Positions 48,476 through 59,573 of a stretch of DNA of 64,000 nt are shown piece after piece. The translations under genes were made by a program, and so were the position numbers. How positions within the stretch are numbered: the first letter of the stretch is position 1; each line of letters begins with the position of its first letter. This DNA is from Chamaecrista fasciculata (Eukaryota > Streptophyta > Magnoliopsida > Fabales > Fabaceae): NCBI GenBank assembly GCA_003254925.1, contig QANZ01001212.1:43433-107432 (forward strand). The letters run 5' to 3'. The notes under the pieces are model-generated. The model was not told the DNA's origin. It was given only the letters and a program-made list of their open reading frames with translations, and searched no databases.

Positions 48476-50973
48476 CTAGGGGCTTGGCGTGCCCTAACGG
48501 GCACGCCAATATGCATGTAACGTTTGAATTGATTTAAAGTTAAAGATTATATTAAATTTTTATATTGATAAAAGAGTAAGTTTGGGACCAATTTGAGAAA
48601 TTATACAAATATGTAAGACTCATCTAAAATAAATAAAATATTTAGGACCAATTTGAAATTANNNNNNNNNNNNNNNNNNNNNNNNNNNNNNNNNNNNNNN
48701 NNNNNNNNNNNNNNNNNNNNNNNNNNNNNNNNNNNNNNNNNNNNNNNNNNNNNNNNNNNNNNNNNNNNNNNNNNNNNNNNNNNNNNNNNNNNNNNNNNNN
48801 NNNNNNNNNNNNNNNNNNNNNNNNNNNNNNNNNNNNNNNNNNNNNNNNNNNNNNNNNNNNNNNNNNNNNNNNNNNNNNNNNNNNNNNNNNNNNNNNNNNN
48901 NNNNNNNNNNNNNNNNNNNNNNNNNNNNNNNNNNNNNNNNNNNNNNNNNNNNNNNNNNNNNNNNNNNNNNNNNNNNNNNNNNNNNNNNNNNNNNNNNNNN
49001 NNNNNNNNNNNNNNNNNNNNNNNNNNNNNNNNNNNNNNNNNNNNNNNNNNNNNNNNNNNNNNNNNNNNNNNNNNNNNNNNNNNNNNNNNNNNNNNNNNNN
49101 NNNNNNNNNNNNNNNNNNNNNNNNNNNNNNNNNNNNNNNNNNNNNNNNNNNNNNNNNNNNNNNNNNNNNNNNNNNNNNNNNNNNNNNNNNNNNNNNNNNN
49201 NNNNNNNNNNNNNNNNNNNNNNNNNNNNNNNNNNNNNNNNNNNNNNNNNNNNNNNNNNNNNNNNNNNNNNNNNNNNNNNNNNNNNNNNNNNNNNNNNNNN
49301 NNNNNNNNNNNNNNNNNNNNNNNNNNNNNNNNNNNNNNNNNNNNNNNNNNNNNNNNNNNNNNNNNNNNNNNNNNNNNNNNNNNNNNNNNNNNNNNNNNNN
49401 NNNNNNNNNNNNNNNNNNNNNNNNNNNNNNNNNNNNNNNNNNNNNNNNNNNNNNNNNNNNNNNNNNNNNNNNNNNNNNNNNNNNNNNNNNNNNNNNNNNN
49501 NNNNNNNNNNNNNNNNNNNNNNNNNNNNNNNNNNNNNNNNNNNNNNNNNNNNNNNNNNNNNNNNNNNNNNNNNNNNNNNNNNNNNNNNNNNNNNNNNNNN
49601 NNNNNNNNNNNNNNNNNNNNNNNNNNNNATATATATATAATTTTAAAATTCTGAGGTGAAAATTTTAAAATAAGGGTAATTTAAATTGAATATCCATGAT
49701 CCCAAAATTATGATCTTTATCTTGCTAACATATTGTTTTCTATATATAGTAATATAATTTAAAGATTTTATGAGAAAAAAAATGTAATTTAAAATAAATG
49801 TAATTTAAATTGATGATCTGCACGTTGATTATGGACATTTTACATGAGAAGGAACAGTAAACCGTGGCCCTTGTCTTGAAACAAATCATATGCAGAAATT
49901 TGTGAAGGGGAAGTCACGACTTGGACTCATTAAATTATTCCAACTTCACAACATGTCACTGAAATAAAGCATTACCAAAAGCATAACCTTTGCCACTGTT
50001 TGATCTGTGTATTGCACCAATTCAGAATTTTGTGTAAGAGATCTCAAACTGAAAACAGAGCAACAATATGGTGGGAGAAAGTGAGAAACAAACTATCATG
50101 TGATTGAAGCAAAAAAGCGGACTAAAATAAAGCATTACCTTAAGTTGTTCAGATGATGTGGAACAGATATAAAACTGAAATGAATGAATAGAGACAATAG
50201 AACATAAGTCACTAAAATGAAACAATAAAGCCTTAAAGAATTTTATAACTAAACGATAATTAGCATTTAGCAATGAAAGGAGACAGTGAAATTTAGAATT
50301 TAGGAAAGACGAACCAATGGAAAGGAATGAGAAAGAAAGAGCATGAGCGTGTTTGAAATTCAAGTGAATATCATAACTGAGAAAAAGTGGCGTTTTATAT
50401 TGATGGTTATGTCAGAAGAGAAGGAGACGTGGAGAGTGTTTATGGAATGGTGGTCATGTACGTGGGTGGGAGTTGGGTAACGTTTTGCCAATTCTGAATT
50501 TTGTGTCATGTACGTGGAGTAGACTTGCATTCTCTGTCCTCACATCCCATGGAACCACTTTTTGGTTTTTTTAGTTTTTATTTGTTTTAATTGAGTATAA
50601 TTGATTTGTGTCATGTACGTGGAGTGGAGTGGAGTGGCATTCTCTTTCCTCACATCCCATGAACCCACTATTTAGTTTTTTATAATAAAAAAACTGAAAA
50701 GTTTAATCCATAAATGAAGGCCACGTAGTCACATGTGTGTTTCTTTTATTTTGTGTTTTTTTTTATTTGTTTGATTTTGGAAAAGTTTTTTTAAAAAAAT
50801 GAGAAGTTTAATTCTTGAATGAAGGCTACGTACTCACATGTGAAATGTCAAATGAAGAGTTTATGTATGGTCCACGTTCGAGCTACGCCTATTTAATTTT
50901 TTGATTTTTGAATTTTTTAATTGAAGAATTTTGACCAACCAAAGAAACCTGGAGACATATAATATAGTAGAGA
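48476..50973 (-). mobile_element. Helitron, about 2.5 kb, containing the assembly gap
   Basis: On the minus strand the 3' end has a 9-bp perfect stem (GGCGTGCCC-GTTA-GGGCACGCC, 48486-48507), AAGCCC, CTAG and host T. The probable 5' end is TCTCTACTATATTATATGTC at 50973 after a host A; a tandem copy of TCTCTACTATA makes 50984 an alternative. The interval includes 967 N bases (48662-49628). The visible part has a partial duplication (about 50501-50560 and 50608-50665, sharing TGTGTCATGTACGTGGAGT) and shows no Rep/helicase. It could be the larger relative of the 179-bp copies. Confidence 0.65.
48662..49628. other. Assembly gap
   Basis: 967 unresolved bases. Any frame crossing them is meaningless. 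Confidence 1.
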
Positions 50974-50984
50974 TATAGTAGAGA

Positions 50985-52368
50985 TATAGTGGAAATAGAC
51001 AAAAGTGATATACATCGATGCATAAATTAAAATAGTTTTAAAAGTTTATTAAAGTGTGAGAGTAATTATCCCGTCATGTAAGTAAGATTAGATCATAGTC
51101 AAATGAGAGTTACAAATTGCAGTTGGGCTGCGAATATTGCAATTGTGAGTATTATTATATATAATGCGGAAAGATATATATGTGGCGATGGTTTTAAAAA
51201 TTACACTGAATATTTCAAAAATATATAGTGCATGAATTATTAAAGAACATCATCAAAAATATATAGTGCATGAATTACTTTTACTCATAAAAGTAAAGAG
51301 AAAAAGAATGATTATTGCTGCATAAATTAATAAGAAATCCATTTAAATTTTATTTTTATGAAGTTTATATTTTGAAGTCACGCCATGCACAATTATGATC
51401 CGATGCGATTGTACATGTGGACTGTAATTCGCATTCGAAACTCAAATTATAGCGTTTGAAACTTTGAATCTGTTTTATAGAGTTAAAAAAAAAATACACG
51501 TTTACCGACGAATACATATAACTTTTACCTTGTGATAAACTTTAAATTTGAAAGGACCATGGAAATTTAGGAACTTGGCCATACCAACTTCTCGTCTAAC
51601 AAGCTTCCTTGAGGGTCAATGAGTCATAATCCCTCGTTTTCTTATCTAAATCTAAGTTTTATCGTAAGAAACAACTAACATTAATTGTTTGACATCAGTT
51701 CATTTTTTGTTTCCGCCACTAAATTTAGTGTTTGAAAAATATAATTATCATATTGAGATCGGATTTTAAAAAAATTAAAATACATAATTCAATCTCTAAA
51801 ACAATAAACAGTATACTTATTAATTGAATGAAAGAATCAAATAATAAAGGAACAAACATAAATAATCTCTAAAATAATAAACAGTATACTTATTAATAGA
51901 TATACACGGTTTTTGATCATGACCAGCATCAAGCAGTTAATTCGGTTGAAAAATATATGAACAGCTGTAATGCATTTTTAGTTCACTTATATATATATAA
52001 TAATCAGCCATTGTCTTTTAATCATCCTCTGCGATCTACCACCATGTCTGATATACGAACGATGGTGGTTGGTTAAACAATGATTTTATGAATGATAACA
52101 CGTGTAAAACGTACTTCAATATTTGAATATAAAATAGAAAAAAGCAACACTGCTGCATAAAATTAAGCTATGGTATATTGATCGATCACCTTTAATTAGC
52201 TATCCTTTGGGGTTTTTTTTTTTTTAAAAAAAAAAAGTATTGGTGTATCTCACTCTGATATTATTTTCACTGGCTTCGTTAATCATCTGTCTTTCTTCTT
52301 TTTTCTTTTTCTGTAGATTTTGAATTTTTGGATTTATTAGTGCATTATTTGCAACTAAACTAAAGATT
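50985..52368. other. AT-rich intergenic DNA
   Basis: No coding sequence recognised. Short direct repeats such as AAAAATATATAGTGCATGAATTA (two copies, 51217 and 51256 region) are the only structure noted. Confidence 0.45.
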
Positions 52369-52418
52369 ATAGAAGTGATTAAACGTTGGCCAAAAAAAAA
52401 ATAGAAGTGATTAAACGT
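52369..52418 (+). mobile_element. Minimal poly(A) insertion with perfect 18-bp target duplication
   Basis: ATAGAAGTGATTAAACGT at 52369-52386 recurs exactly at 52401-52418. The 14 bases between are TGGCC plus nine A. This is the clearest of the very small insertions. Confidence 0.7.
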
Positions 52419-52574
52419 ACGGTTACTGCAATCCTCTGATATGACATTGCCATAAAGTCGTCAATGTTTCCTCTTAGAAGTTTTTATCTGTTAATTTGAG
52501 ATGATCAATCATGCATTAAGATTTAATGCAATTAATTCAGACTCTCACTGCAATTATAAAGTTTTTCTTTTATG

Positions 52575-52905
52575 CATTTCAGACTCTAGGCTGTTGCTAT
52601 CCAGTTTGTCACTAGGGGATGCTCCGTTACATCCCTGTTCTCCTCTGTTAACACGAATCTGGAACACTATGAGTATGAGTAACATCAATTTCGTCTTTGT
52701 GCATGCTTTTCGTGAGGCTAATTAATCAGGTTGCTGATTGGATGGCAAATTTGGCTCACTCTTTCTCCATTGTTGTTCATGCGGTTGAGGATGCTCCTAC
52801 TGGTTGTGCAGATTTCCTGAGAAGCGATTATAGAGGATTGTTTACTCCTCGTTCTGTGCTTGGCTAGTTGTCCATGTTTCCTTTGTTTACCAAAAAAAAA
52901 AAAAA
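52575..52905 (+). pseudogene. LINE 3' remnant (RNase H-like C-terminus) with poly(A)
   Basis: The sequence encodes DSRLLLSSLSLGDAPLHPCS, then NFVFVHAFREAN and, in a shifted frame, QVADWMANLAHSF and GCADFLRSDYRGLF. This matches the C-terminal RNase H-like domain of plant LINE polyproteins, where REANxxAD is characteristic. A stop and frame change at about 52722 inactivate it. A 14-base A run after TTTACC (52892-52905) is the 3' end. Confidence 0.7.
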
Positions 52906-53560
52906 GACAAAATAACTTTTAAAATTACGTTAGACATGCACTGCATGTTGGACAAGGTTTTCTAGTACCACACATGGAGTAAGTAAAATTCTACATATGT
53001 AAGATGATTATGTTAGATAAGTTTTTAAGTCTCCCATTGGGTAAAATTCTTAAAAGAGGAGAAGAGAAGAAATCTACATAAACAAGAGAGATATCAGTTA
53101 CATGAGTTTAACAATATACAATAGTGAAATATACACACTACCTACTAGCCTATAAGCCAAAGGATGATGAACGGATCGGATAATGGGTTTGGGTTAACTG
53201 TGCTAATAATTAAGAGAAGATTTATAATTTTTCTATGCAAAAATGTATTAAAAGAGCTTAGCTTGTTAATTTTTCTCGTTGCATAAATTACAAATAGTTA
53301 TATCCTAATAAGAATGTAGTAATAAAATTTAAGGTACAAAACTAAGTTAAAATTTTATGTGTTACTATTTCCTTTTCTCTTACTTTATTTCATGGCCAAC
53401 TCTGAAAGCCTAACAGTCAAAACAAAAGAAGTCAAGTAATTTCGGTGAAAAGAGAAAGCAAGAGACAGAGAGACGCATTTGTCTTTACAAGTATATATAC
53501 AAAGAGACGTATAGGTTTGTAAGAGCTTGCACGTCACTTTTGAAAACACTATATATATAT
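52906..53560. other. AT-rich intergenic DNA
   Basis: Nothing coding recognised. The minus frame at 53385-53702 overlaps the MYB promoter and is considered chance. Confidence 0.45.
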
Positions 53561-53584
53561 GGACCACCACATTAAAGTATTGCA

Positions 53585-53626
53585 TGACACGTCGGATAAA
53601 ATTATATATAGGCCTCTGACGTGTCA
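53585..53626. promoter_or_regulatory. Inverted ACGT pair in the MYB promoter
   Basis: TGACACGTC (about 53585) and GACGTGTCA (about 53618) are near-perfect inverted copies. ACGTG(T/G) cores are ABRE/bZIP-type sites, which would suit a gene controlled by abscisic acid; this is inference. Confidence 0.4.
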
Positions 53627-53773
53627 GACTATGATTTGCAACTGGTCCTACGTTGTGGTCCTGTGGAGCTGGTACATAGATACACAAATTATTTCTTCTC
53701 ATGAGTTACTTTATTTCTATTCCGAGTTATATATAATGGATGGGGTTGGAGGAAACACAAGCAAATGATTGTC

Positions 53774-53781
53774 TATAAATA
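53774..53781 (+). promoter_or_regulatory. MYB TATA box
   Basis: TATAAATA lies 190 bp before the MYB start codon, with AT- and GA-rich leader between. Confidence 0.6.
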
Positions 53782-53841
53782 GAATACAAGGCTGCAAAAA
53801 AGGGTCGGATGTGAAGGAAGCAACTCAGCTTCTTTTTTGAA

Positions 53842-53842
53842 G

Positions 53843-53876
<34 letters not shown>

Positions 53877-53877
53877 C
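53842..53877. repeat. (GA)n tract in the MYB leader
   Basis: A GA run of about 15 units (GAAAGAGAGAGA...) inside the predicted 5' UTR. Confidence 0.85.
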
Positions 53878-53963
53878 AAAAATTAAAGTTCAAGCAAAAA
53901 AAGAGAAGAAAAAGAAAGTGAATAGGATATATATAGATACAAATATACATATATAGTAGAAGA

Positions 53964-55264
53964 ATGGGAAGGTCTCCATGCTGTGATGAGATTGGGTTGA
54001 AGAAAGGTCCTTGGACCCCTGAAGAAGACCAAAAGCTTATTGACTACATTCAAAAGCATGGTCATGGAAGCTGGAGGGCACTTCCTAAACTAGCAGGTAC
54101 ATATAATACACTAGCTAATTTGGGTCAGAATATATTATTATTAATTTTCTTATATATATAAATATATATTGTTATTAATTACTTGTGTTTATGTTTTGCA
54201 GGGCTCAACAGGTGTGGCAAAAGCTGCAGGCTGAGATGGACAAATTATTTGAGGCCTGATATAAAGAGAGGCAGATTTTCCCAAGAAGAGCAACAAACAA
54301 TCCTGAATCTACATGCTATCCTGGGAAACAAGTATATATAATTTCAAGAGAAAACTTATATTTTAGTTTCTAAATGTGTCTCAAAACTACAATTTAATCC
54401 TTAAATTGTAGAAACACTTTTTTTAGTTATAATTTTTTTCTTACAAATATAAATTGTTCACTGTGCGAAACATTAGGGACTAAATCATAATTTTGAAACA
54501 AATTTAAGGATTAAAAAATATATTTTCACTAATTTCAATCCATCCTCAGATAACACTATGTATGTACTAGTAGGAACTTGATTTGTTTCATAATAACAAA
54601 TTCAACTATTTAACTTACTTATAATTACTTTTCCTCATCATGAAGATGGTCAGCAATTGCCAGCAACTTGCCTGGACGCACCGACAACGAGATCAAGAAT
54701 TTCTGGAACACTCATCTAAAGAAGAAGCTGATTCAAATGGGCTATGATCCCATGACACACCAGCCTCGATTTGATCTTAATTACTTTTCTAGCTTGCCTC
54801 ATCTCATAGCTCTCGAGGCTAATCTTAAAGCAGCACTTTTGGAGCATCAACAATATTATTGGCAACGAAATAATAATACTGCTACAGAAAGTCTTCAATA
54901 TTGCCTACAACATCTCATGCAGCCTCAAGTTTCAACAAATGAACCCAACCTTATAATTAACACTGATAATAATGCCAATATTGATTTTAATCATTTGAAC
55001 TCCATGAGTCTCATCAAGAACAACTCTGTTTTAAGTTCACCTCTGTTATTGGAAAACAGTAATAATAATAATCCATCATCTTCAACCATCGATATGATTC
55101 AATTGGGCTATGACGAATCTTTCTCTCAGATGCCCAAATTATCAGAAAGCTGTCCCGATTCTCCATCAGTGAAAAATAGTGCTAATTATTTTGGGGAAGT
55201 TGGTTCATCATCCTTGTGGCCTGATCTCCTGCTGGAGGACCCTTTGTTCCATGAGATTCTATAG
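53964..55264 (+). CDS. R2R3-MYB transcription factor, MYB53/92/93-like
   Basis: Three exons: 53964-54096, 54202-54331 and 54646-55264, in phase, giving 293 residues. The N-terminus [20 protein letters not shown] opens the R2 repeat (about 14-61), with [21 protein letters not shown]3 (about 67-112) carries [20 protein letters not shown], then [20 protein letters not shown] and [28 protein letters not shown] after R3 matches subgroup 24 (MYB53/MYB92/MYB93 and relatives), which in Arabidopsis are linked to suberin and root endodermis. The C-terminal half is Asn-rich and ends in an acidic/hydrophobic segment ([16 protein letters not shown]), probably the activation domain. The intron positions are the usual R2R3 ones. 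One MITE-like repeat lies in intron 2 and another lies 235 bp downstream. Confidence 0.93.
54347..54536. mobile_element. MITE in MYB intron 2
   Basis: The left arm (ATATTTTAGTTTCTAAATG, CTACAATTTAATCCTTAAATT) is the inverse of the right arm (AATTTAAGGATTAAAAAATA). It fills most of the second intron. The repeat at 55499-55757 has the same style. Confidence 0.55.
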
Positions 55265-55498
55265 TGTTACACTTACATTAATTTGTGTACGTATATTAGC
55301 TATATATACTAGCTAGCTAATCGTCCTTGTCGAACCATTACATTTACTAGCTAGTACTTCACTGTATTCTCTTGTGGTGATCTTGGGCTTGGCTCTGTTT
55401 GTTCTGTCACTAATAAGAGTGTAAACTGTAAAGCATATACGCCATATATATCGAGATATACAGATAGCTAATAGAAACTCCATGAGCTTCTTTTGATT

Positions 55499-55757
55499 AA
55501 GAGTAATCTTATCTTTTAGTCTTTGAATTTATTCTAAAATTACAATTTAGTCTTTAAATGTTAAAAAAATATATATAATTCTTTTAGCATTGATATTTTT
55601 TACAAACTCAATTATTTTATCTCTGAAATATTATTTGTGATATCTAAAATAGTTTATATTTATAAAAAAAAATATTGACAAAAAAATATAATTATAATAT
55701 TTAGAAACTAAATCTAAATTTTTCAGATAAATTTAAAAGATTAAAAAGTAAGTTTGC
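55499..55757. mobile_element. MITE downstream of the MYB gene
   Basis: Inverted arms TCTTTTAGTCTTTGAATTT...ACAATTTAGTCTTTAAATG at the left and AAATTTAAAAGATTAAAAAG at the right. Sequence type matches the intron 2 repeat, so the family has inserted twice near this gene. Confidence 0.5.
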
Positions 55758-56317
55758 TCCTTAATTAATATATATGCATGCAACTTTCTCATAATTATTA
55801 TTCGTTCAATTTCATGCACCTACATACGCTTAATCGATCAGGTTGTAAATAATTATTGCAGAATCCTAAAGTGGAAATTAAATCGTGTATTGTTCCTATA
55901 TATATATATTTATCACTAAGCTTAGCTAAGGGAGAAGATTCAGAAGAATACTTGGCAGTAGAAGTGTGAACATGGAAGATGAAAAAAAAAATGAGCTTTT
56001 TGAGGCAAAGTTGGATAGTTGGTAATAGATGGTGAATAACAAATTAGGAGCTAGTGGAATCTTCCAACCACTCTGGAACACATGGAAGGAGCAGCTTTGA
56101 GGATACTAAGAAATTAAACAACGTTTTAGGAAAATTAATGTCGAATGAGATTTCTAGTAGCTAGCTATTACGGTCAGTACTCTCAGAGAGAGAGATAGTT
56201 AGACGAAGCCAAAATGTCAAAAGAGTGACGTGAAAGGATTCGCAATAATGAGACAGGGTCCCAGTTGTTAGGAAAACAGGACGAGTTGCTTAGAATTTTG
56301 AATAGGTTAAATGGTCC

Positions 56318-56820
56318 TTAATGGTCATTTTGGTCCTTATGGGCTTAATGTTATTTTGATCTTTTATGTTTAAAATGTTCAAATTAGTCTTCAATATTAG
56401 CAAAAATGTTTCATTTTGATATTAAATTATTGAATATAATCATATTTTTCTCATTTCAAATTCGAACGTGATAAGTTCAAAGCTATATGTATTATTCTCA
56501 AAGAGTATATTCTCTATCCAGTTGGGATCATTAACAAACGAGGTCAAATCAGTCTTGAAAGTAGATGACTTGTTTCATGGTCAAACAAAACAAAATTGTT
56601 CATATTTCTCTCGTTTCAAGTTCGAATGCGATAAATTTAGAGGTATGAGTTACTTTTAACAAGTCATTTAAACTTGAAATGAGACACCAGATAAATATGA
56701 ACAAATTCAATAGTTTGTGACCAAAATAAACATTTTGTCAACATTTAGGACCAATTTAAACATTATGAAACACAAAAGACCAAAATGAATATTAGAACAT
56801 ACATAAATAACCAATAGTAA
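56318..56820. mobile_element. MITE, ATGGTCATTTTGGTCC family
   Basis: The left arm (TCATTTTGGTCCTTATG, TTCAAATTAGTCTTCAATATT) mirrors the right arm (AACATTTAGGACCAATTTAAA, AAAGACCAAAATGAATATT). About 100 bp of arm each side; the same family recurs at 57531-57776. Confidence 0.6.
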
Positions 56821-56946
56821 TAGAATTTGAGATATTAAATGTCGTTAAATTCTTAGCTTCATGTAGATTTTTACTATATGTCCTTAGAACGACTTAGAAC
56901 CAAGTTGGCCTGGAAGAACACTTCAAGCAACAATTTGTTTATCTAG

Positions 56947-58924
56947 GGGCCTGTTTGGGAGCAATTGCATTTCAATCCAAGCTCATCCAAGTGATTGAGA
57001 TGAGATGATGTATTGGTGTTTGGGTGATTTTAGAGAAAATGATGTTAAATAGGGTGTGAAATTATATAAAAGGGTATGTAATGATTGTGGTTGGTTGAAA
57101 TAGATTTATAGATTTTTTTAATTTGTATAGGGGTAAGAAATAATGAGATGAGATGGAGATAATGAGTTGAGATGAGATGATAGGTGTGTGATGATGGGTT
57201 GGATGAGATGATGTTGAGATTAGATGCTCTTGGAAAGCGTGAGGATGAGATATTTTTGGATGAAGGGTTTAGGGTCAATCTCATTGGATGAGATGATGGA
57301 CCAAAATGAAAATAATATTAAAATTATTTTAAGATTACAATTTGGTCCATAAATTTGTACCGGTCCAATTAATCAATCTTTAACATGTGTAAATGATAAC
57401 TCGAGGCCTGTAGAAAATTCCGGTCATCAATAATCGAGTCTATTTATGAAATTCAATGACAAAAAAATAACAAAGAATAGTTTGAGGACCAAAATGCAAA
57501 TAACAAAACAACACTAAAATGTTTGGTCAAAGGTTATTTTGGTCCGTTATGTTTCAAAAAGTTCAAATTGGTCCTAAATGTTGGAAAAATTATTCATTTT
57601 GGTCATAAATATTGGTAAAATGTTTCGAATAGAATATATGGAGTCTTTAGGAATAATACGTAGCTCTAAACTCGTCATATTTGAACTTGAAACAAGCCAT
57701 ATTCAATACTTGGGACCAAAATGAAATATTTTGCAAACATTTAGGAGCAATTTGAATATTTTAACTCCTTTTAATTTGTATACAAAACTTCATAAAATAT
57801 ATTAAAAAAAGTATGGATTGAATTGTATAATAGCAAAAAACATATAGGAATGTTGCAGTTTAGACTAAAAAATATAACAAATATTTTGCGGGCCAAAATG
57901 CAACTAATCTCGTAATTTGAGTAAAAAATCTAACCATAAATAGTTTTATGACCGAAACAAATAGAAGAACATTGAGACAATAAAAAACAAAACAACAGTG
58001 CAATTTTTTGGCTACCCATGATTCGAACAAAAAAAAATAACCGATACGTGGAAACTTGTTTATTTTCCCAACCAAAAAATAACCATTATTTCTTCATTAT
58101 CCACAACATATAATCATCGGATGATTTTGGACATGAATATAGAACAAAAAATAGTTTGAGGACTAAAATGAAACTAATTGCATAGTTTGAGGAAAAGAAA
58201 CTAAACAAAAAATAATTTTAGGAGCCAAGAAAAATGAGCTCATAGTTTGAGGATCAAAATGCTTATAAAAGTGAAGAGAATATTGTAACGAGAATAGAAA
58301 AAGATTGTAACTTAAAAAATAATTTAAGAATTCAATTGTATATTTTACTCAAAACAAATAAAAGAATATTGGGACTAAAAAAATAACAACATTGCAAATG
58401 AATAAAAATAATTTTTGTTTAATTAAGTTAATATAAATATATATAATACAATATATAACATTTCTATATATATATATATATCTGAGAATTGAGAATAAGA
58501 GAGTAAGGGTGAGAGAAATATAATATATAACAATATATTTCTATATATATATTTGAGAGAGATGTGTGTGAAGGAGAGAGAGAGGTGTAGGTGAAAAAGA
58601 AAAAAAAAAATTGATAAGAAAAGATAGATAGAGAGAGAGAAAAAAAAAATTATAAGTGTAATAAATGAGGGTATATAAAATTACTATTTTGCCTAATTGT
58701 TTTTTTTATATTTGTATTATAATATAGGTAATTATAGGTATATGAGTAGGGATAGTTTAGTAAATGTAAGAGAAAATGAAATGATGTTGTGGATGTGATG
58801 ATGATGTGAATGAAATGAGATGAAGGCTCCAACAAACACCCAATCATTACTGTTCATCCAATCCTAAGATGAGATGATGATTATATGAGATGGGATTGGA
58901 ATTTAGGAGCTCCCAAACAGGCCC
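56947..58924. mobile_element. Harbinger-like TIR element, 1978 bp
   Basis: Perfect 16-bp inverted ends GGGCCTGTTTGGGAGC / GCTCCCAAACAGGCCC are flanked by TAG on both sides (56944-56946, 58925-58927). A 3-bp duplication and a GGGCCTGTTTGG end fit PIF/Harbinger (Tourist-like) elements. The arms are rich in GATGAGATGAGATGATG repeats. No transposase was recognised, and a MITE is nested at 57531-57776. Confidence 0.75.
57531..57776. mobile_element. MITE nested in the Harbinger-like element
   Basis: Inverted arms TATTTTGGTCCGTTATG...TTCAAATTGGTCCTAAATGTT and AACATTTAGGAGCAATTTGAA. Same family as 56318-56820. Confidence 0.55.
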
Positions 58925-59573
58925 TAGGTATAGCCGCCTCCTCTTCCCTTTGGTCTTTTTTTTTTTCTTGTGCAAAGCTCCCTTAGGTCGCAGTTGTTTT
59001 AGCACCGTAGCCCTCCTTTGTTTATCTAGAATTGAAAATCCCTCCCTTGTGAGGGTTCCTCTATCTTTTTATGAGAGTGTTACTTTATTTCAAGGGTTTT
59101 GTGGTGGCAGCGTTTTAGATCAGGGATCCCACAGCGTTGATCTAGTCTGACTTTCTCTGCGACAATGACTACAGACTAAGCATTCCACAACGGCTTCCTA
59201 GTTTGATTCTAGTTTTTGGGTGCTCGGTGGAGTTTTGTTCGGGGTCGGGTATGTCCACGACGTCTTCTCTTGTTTGCTTCCATAGCGGCTTCAAAGGCGG
59301 CGTTTTATTAAATAATTATTGTTGCTTTGAGTCTGTTCGTTGTAGTTTTAGTTGGATCCCTAGATCTGTTAATTTGACACTTAATTGTCTTGTCAATTTG
59401 TCTTATACGGGGATGAGTCCTCTTGGATGGGTTGCAAACCCCCCACCTTCGCTAGTTGATATCATGTCTAGTGATGTTGCTTATGTTGTTTTGCTTTTAC
59501 TTGTATTGTGCTTAGCTTGGTTTTACTTTTGAACGTAGTATCTTTCAGGAAAAAGAAAAAAGTTGGCCTGGAA

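Larger units (their letters stand above)
56902..59573 (+). mobile_element. LINE remnant interrupted by a TIR transposon
   Basis: AAGTTGGCCTGGAA occurs at 56902-56915 and at 59560-59573, a 14-bp target duplication around a LINE fragment. The LINE sequence is 56916-56943 plus 58928-59559. The intervening 56947-58924 is a later transposon. The 3' portion encodes CSFSWIPRSVNLTLNCLVNL and GMSPLGWVANPPPSLVDIMS, the end of a LINE RNase H-like domain. It ends in an A-rich tail (GGAAAAAGAAAAAA). Confidence 0.7.

Noticed and set aside
48653..49654. 333-codon open frame
   Set aside because: Almost entirely unresolved N bases, so it has no content.
50022..50363. 113-codon minus-strand frame inside the 2.5-kb Helitron
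   Set aside because: No recognised domain and hydrophobic low-complexity composition; it could be captured sequence, but this cannot be supported.
59203..59532. 109-codon frame as an independent gene
   Set aside because: It is the 3' end of a LINE RNase H-like domain with an A-rich tail and target duplication.
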